Shown piece after piece: positions 61,195 through 64,000 of a DNA stretch of 64,000 bases. Every line of letters starts with the position of its first letter. Position 1 is the stretch's first letter. Below the pieces are notes generated by a model. That model was not told the DNA's origin. It saw nothing but the letters and a program-made list of their open reading frames with translations, and made no database searches. A program made the translations under genes and the position numbers. This DNA comes from Glycocaulis alkaliphilus (GTDB lineage: Bacteria; Pseudomonadota; Alphaproteobacteria; Caulobacterales; Maricaulaceae). The stretch spans positions 1,550,001 through 1,614,000 of the forward strand of contig NZ_CP018911.1 of NCBI RefSeq assembly GCF_004000605.1, given 5' to 3'.

Positions 61195-62406
61195 ATGAGC
61201 GATCTAAGCCAAGCGTCCACGGCGCAAGCTGGCGCCGATGAAGTATACGTTGATAAGAAACGGTATTTTTGGATTTTGTCCGTATTCTGGCCGGCAACGC
61301 CGCTAATCGGACTGTATCTGGTCTCGGTAACCGGCTGGAGCATCTGGTACGGGACTGTGCTGATTTTATGGTATCTGGCGGTTCCGATGCTGGACGCTAT
61401 GTTTGGCGAGGATTTTTCCAATCCCCCCGAATCGGCCGTACCTGATCTTGAAAGAGACCGATATTATCGCGTGCTTACTTATCTGACGGTGCCCATGCAT
61501 TATGCGGCTTTGATCGGGTCTTGCTGGTGGGTCGCAACCCATTCTCTGAATGCGCTCGAATTCGTCGCGCTGGCACTGTCGCTGGGGGTCGTCAACGGTT
61601 TGGCGCTGAACACCGGCCATGAACTCGGTCACAAGAAGGAAGCTTTTGATCGCTGGATGGCAAAACTGGTGCTGGCAGTGGTGGGCTATGGCCACTTCTT
61701 CATCGAACATAACAAAGGGCACCACCGTGACGTGGCCACCCCGAAAGACCCGGCAACCTCGCGTATGGGCGAAAACATCTATTCTTTCGCAACCCGCGAA
61801 ATCCCCGGGGCTTTCAAACGCGCTTGGGAGCTAGAAGAGGTGCGCCTTGAGCGGAGTGGTAAGAGCGTCTGGAGCCTGGATAACGAAATTCTTCAGCCGC
61901 TGATCATTACCGTCGTTCTTTACGCCGGGCTGCTGGCATTCTTCGGGCCCATCATGCTTGTGTTCCTGCCCATTCAGATGGCGTACGGATGGTGGCAGCT
62001 GACTTCGGCCAACTATATCGAGCATTATGGCTTGCTGCGCGAAAAACTGCCCAACGGCAAGTATGAGCATCAGAAGCCGCACCATTCGTGGAACTCGAAC
62101 CATATCATGTCCAACCTGATCCTGTTCCACCTGCAGCGGCACTCGGACCACCACGCGCACCCGACGCGGTCCTATCAATCCCTGCGGGACTTCAAGGATC
62201 TGCCTGCGCTTCCTTCGGGCTATCCCGGGATGTTCTTTGCCGCGCTGATCCCCTCCTGGTTCCGGTCGATCATGGATCATCGTGTCCTGGACTGGGCCAA
62301 AGGCGATCTGAACAAGATCCAGATCGAACCCGGTATGCGCGACTACTATGACCGCAAATTCGGGTCGGTCGCACCTGCGCAGCCTGCCGCAATGCCCGCC
62401 GAATAA
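61195..62406 (+). CDS. alkB: alkane 1-monooxygenase
   Basis: 403 residues. Membrane-bound di-iron hydroxylase with all histidine boxes: HELGH starting at His142, EHNKGHHRDVATP around His172, and LQRHSDHHAHPTRSYQ from His316, each offset by four residues from GPo1 AlkB (401 residues). Several membrane helices precede them. GGGAGGAG lies before the ATG. It oxidises terminal methyl groups of medium-chain alkanes using electrons from AlkG/AlkT. Confidence 0.96.
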   Translation: MSDLSQASTAQAGADEVYVDKKRYFWILSVFWPATPLIGLYLVSVTGWSIWYGTVLILWYLAVPMLDAMFGEDFSNPPESAVPDLERDRYYRVLTYLTVPMHYAALIGSCWWVATHSLNALEFVALALSLGVVNGLALNTGHELGHKKEAFDRWMAKLVLAVVGYGHFFIEHNKGHHRDVATPKDPATSRMGENIYSFATREIPGAFKRAWELEEVRLERSGKSVWSLDNEILQPLIITVVLYAGLLAFFGPIMLVFLPIQMAYGWWQLTSANYIEHYGLLREKLPNGKYEHQKPHHSWNSNHIMSNLILFHLQRHSDHHAHPTRSYQSLRDFKDLPALPSGYPGMFFAALIPSWFRSIMDHRVLDWAKGDLNKIQIEPGMRDYYDRKFGSVAPAQPAAMPAE

Positions 62407-62436
62407 AACCCAAGGCTTGGCATCTCAGACAAAGGC

Positions 62437-62457
62437 GTTGGCCCCGATGGGGCCAAC
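62437..62457 (+). promoter_or_regulatory. 9-bp hairpin between alkB and alkG
   Basis: Perfect stem GTTGGCCCC / GGGGCCAAC with a 3-nt loop GAT, 30 nt after the alkB stop. No T run follows, so it is more likely an mRNA-stabilising or processing stem than a terminator. The rest of 62407-62580 shows no gene. Confidence 0.6.
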
Positions 62458-62580
62458 CCTGACCTGACAAACAGCCCCTTGCTCGCACTCGAAGACGGGG
62501 CCGCAGACACAACCGACAGAAAATCTGGGACGACGCATGTGCTTGCCTGTCAACTCATGTGTGTAAGGGAGGAATGAACA

Positions 62581-63054
62581 ATGGCCAAATATCAATGCCC
62601 GGATTGCGGATACACCTACGATGAAATCCAGGGCCACCCGCATGAAGGTTTCCCGCCGGGAACGCCGTGGTCGCAAGTGCCCGAAGACTTTGCGTGCCCC
62701 GATTGCGCGGTCCGCGACAAAGAGGACTTTTTGCTGATCGGAGAAGCCGCAGCGCCTACACCAACCCCGGCACCGGCACCGACATCCGCTCCGGCCCCGG
62801 CACCCGCACCCGTGGCGGTTGCCGCTCCTGCCGCCGCACCGCCGCCTGCTCCGGTGGCACAGGCGGCCCCCGCCGCCGGAACCGCCTACCGGAAATGGCT
62901 TTGCATCACATGCGGTCATATCTACGACGAAGCCCTTGGCGACGAACACGAAGGTTTTCCGCCGGGAACTTTGTTCAGCCAGATCCCCGATGATTGGTGC
63001 TGCCCGGACTGTGGTGCCACGAAAGAGGACTATGTCCTCTACGAAGAAAAATAA
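62581..63054 (+). CDS. alkG: two-domain rubredoxin
   Basis: 157 residues. Two rubredoxin domains joined by an Ala/Pro linker (about residues 58-98). Domain 1 has Cys6/Cys9 and Cys39/Cys42, ending [12 protein letters not shown] with an extra Arg, as in AlkG1-type rubredoxins. Domain 2 ends [11 protein letters not shown], the AlkG2 type that passes electrons to AlkB. This is the GPo1 AlkG layout (172 residues there). GGAGG precedes the ATG. Confidence 0.95.
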   Translation: MAKYQCPDCGYTYDEIQGHPHEGFPPGTPWSQVPEDFACPDCAVRDKEDFLLIGEAAAPTPTPAPAPTSAPAPAPAPVAVAAPAAAPPPAPVAQAAPAAGTAYRKWLCITCGHIYDEALGDEHEGFPPGTLFSQIPDDWCCPDCGATKEDYVLYEEK

Positions 63055-63064
63055 GAGCGTGAAC

Positions 63065-64000
63065 ATGAATCAGGTTGCCTCATTTCCCGCCAAAACAGCC
63101 GGTGCCGATGACATCCGAGCGGCGTTTGACACCCAGATTCGAGCACAACTTGCCCGGCGGGCGGTCTTTGACCGCAAGGCACGTATCGCACAGCTGGACC
63201 GCCTGGCAGAGGCCGTCAAACGGAACGAGGACAAAATCATCGCGGCTTGCGCGGCTGATTTTCGCAAACCCGCCGAAGAAGTGAAACTGACCGAGATCTT
63301 TCCTGTGCTTCAGGAAATCCGGCACACCAAACACCATCTGAAGTCGTGGATGCGCCCCAAACGGGCGCGCGCCACTTTGGGGGTGTTTGGCACCAAGGCA
63401 CGGGTTCGCCCCGAGGCCAAGGGTGTATGCCTGATCATCGCGCCCTGGAATTATCCGGTGAATCTTTCGCTCGGGCCGCTGGTTTCGGCAATCGCGGCCG
63501 GCAACAGCGCCATTATCAAGCCGTCCGAAATGACACCGAATGCGGCCCAGGTCATCACCGACATCGTGGAAGAGGCGTTCACACCGGATCTGGTCAAGGT
63601 CATCGAAGGCGATGCCTTGGTTTCCCAGGAGCTTCTGTCACTGCCCTTCGACCACATATTCTTCACGGGCAGCCCGGCGATCGGCAAGGTCGTGATGGAG
63701 GCGGCGGCAAAAAGCCTGACATCGGTCACTCTGGAACTTGGTGGCAAGTCGCCCACTATCGTCGGGCCCAACGCCAATATCAAAAAGGCCGCGCGAAACA
63801 TCGTCTGGGGCAAGTTCTCAAACAACGGTCAGACCTGTATCGCCCCCGATCATGTGTATGTGCACCGCGATGTATCGGCCGCGTTCAAGACCGCGCTTCA
63901 GGCCGAGATCGGTCGGGTCTATGGGAAAACGCCCGAGGCACAAAAAGCAACGCCCGACTATTGCCGGATCGTGAACGATAGGCATTTTGACCGGCTGCGC
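63065..64000 (+). CDS. alkH: aldehyde dehydrogenase, AlkH-like (3' end cut by window)
   Basis: 312 codons seen from the ATG at 63065. Class 3-type [29 protein letters not shown] in pieces, [22 protein letters not shown] (catalytic Glu) and [12 protein letters not shown] (catalytic Cys). It probably oxidises the fatty aldehydes made from alkanols. Directly downstream of alkG, as in alkBFGHJKL operons. The remaining C-terminus lies beyond the window. Confidence 0.93.
   Translation, partial: MNQVASFPAKTAGADDIRAAFDTQIRAQLARRAVFDRKARIAQLDRLAEAVKRNEDKIIAACAADFRKPAEEVKLTEIFPVLQEIRHTKHHLKSWMRPKRARATLGVFGTKARVRPEAKGVCLIIAPWNYPVNLSLGPLVSAIAAGNSAIIKPSEMTPNAAQVITDIVEEAFTPDLVKVIEGDALVSQELLSLPFDHIFFTGSPAIGKVVMEAAAKSLTSVTLELGGKSPTIVGPNANIKKAARNIVWGKFSNNGQTCIAPDHVYVHRDVSAAFKTALQAEIGRVYGKTPEAQKATPDYCRIVNDRHFDRLR

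Larger units (their letters stand above)
28179..64000. mobile_element. integrative and conjugative element (ICEMlSymR7A-like tra/trb), right end beyond window
   Basis: It starts at the 3' end of tRNA-Ser and carries a serine recombinase, partition/ParB and Toprim genes, an excision-control module, TraF, a relaxase, TraG/VirD4, a complete trb mating-pair operon, and alkane-oxidation cargo after insertion-sequence debris. At least 35.8 kb lies in the window. I could not see a second copy of the tRNA 3' end, so the right attachment site should lie past 64000. Whether alkT/S/B/G/H are inside the element or were inserted next to it depends on that site. Confidence 0.85.

Noticed and set aside
1-64000. 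CRISPR arrays or rRNA genes
   Set aside because: No regularly spaced direct repeats and no rRNA-like conserved stretches were seen; the only RNA gene found is tRNA-Ser.

Overview
The window looks like a chromosomal segment from an alphaproteobacterium, probably Maricaulales/Hyphomonadaceae-like (a marine or oil-associated prosthecate genus such as Glycocaulis or Oceanicaulis). This is inferred from high GC, a TonB-receptor-rich gene set and the conjugation gene families, not from a marker gene. A large integrative and conjugative element (ICE) is inserted at a tRNA-Ser gene and carries a compact alkane-oxidation cluster.

Region 1 (1-28088) is chromosome. It holds mazG, a glutaredoxin-MauE fusion, a small membrane methyltransferase and an orphan proline-rich protein. 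Next is a minus-strand block for iron uptake and extracytoplasmic flavin/iron redox: PepSY protein, DUF2271, DUF4198, ApbE, a membrane-anchored flavoreductase, and a TonB receptor behind a Fur-box-like palindrome. After a DUF6746-like protein and a methyltransferase remnant comes a peptide/amide scavenging block (PaiB-like protein, amidase, second TonB receptor, alpha/beta hydrolase, AraC regulator, S9 peptidase). P5C dehydrogenase follows, then a housekeeping run (rlpA, dac, tmk, holB, tatD, MBL hydrolase), a single-domain response regulator and tRNA-Ser(UGA).

Region 2 (about 28179-56640) is the ICE backbone. At the left end lies a four-gene, translationally coupled operon (unknown protein, TumE toxin, TumA antitoxin, serine recombinase). 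The recombinase's last codons are the antisense of the tRNA gene. Maintenance genes follow: DUF932, ParB, Toprim/DUF7146, DUF2493, DUF736. A control module matches the architecture of the Mesorhizobium ICEMlSymR7A excision switch: a QseC-like XRE repressor divergent from a QseM-like DUF2285 protein, an FseA-like gene split by a +1 frameshift, and an RdfS-like small HTH protein heading the traF-relaxase operon. Then come a candidate oriT, an RlxS/VirD2-type relaxase, VirD4/TraG, and a full trbBCDEJKLFGI mating-pair operon.

Region 3 (about 56640-64000) starts with insertion-sequence debris and continues as lower-GC cargo: alkT and alkS on the minus strand, alkB, alkG and alkH on the plus strand. 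These would oxidise medium-chain n-alkanes to alcohols (AlkB with AlkG and AlkT) and aldehydes to acids (AlkH), under AlkS. A perfect 20-bp palindrome lies in the alkS/alkB divergent region. The ICE right end, and any further alk genes such as an alcohol dehydrogenase, lie beyond the window.

The most interesting signals are the possible programmed frameshift in the FseA-like gene, repeated structured leader sequences before several ICE genes, the pairing of a serine recombinase with an RdfS-like factor, and alkane-oxidation cargo on this kind of ICE.
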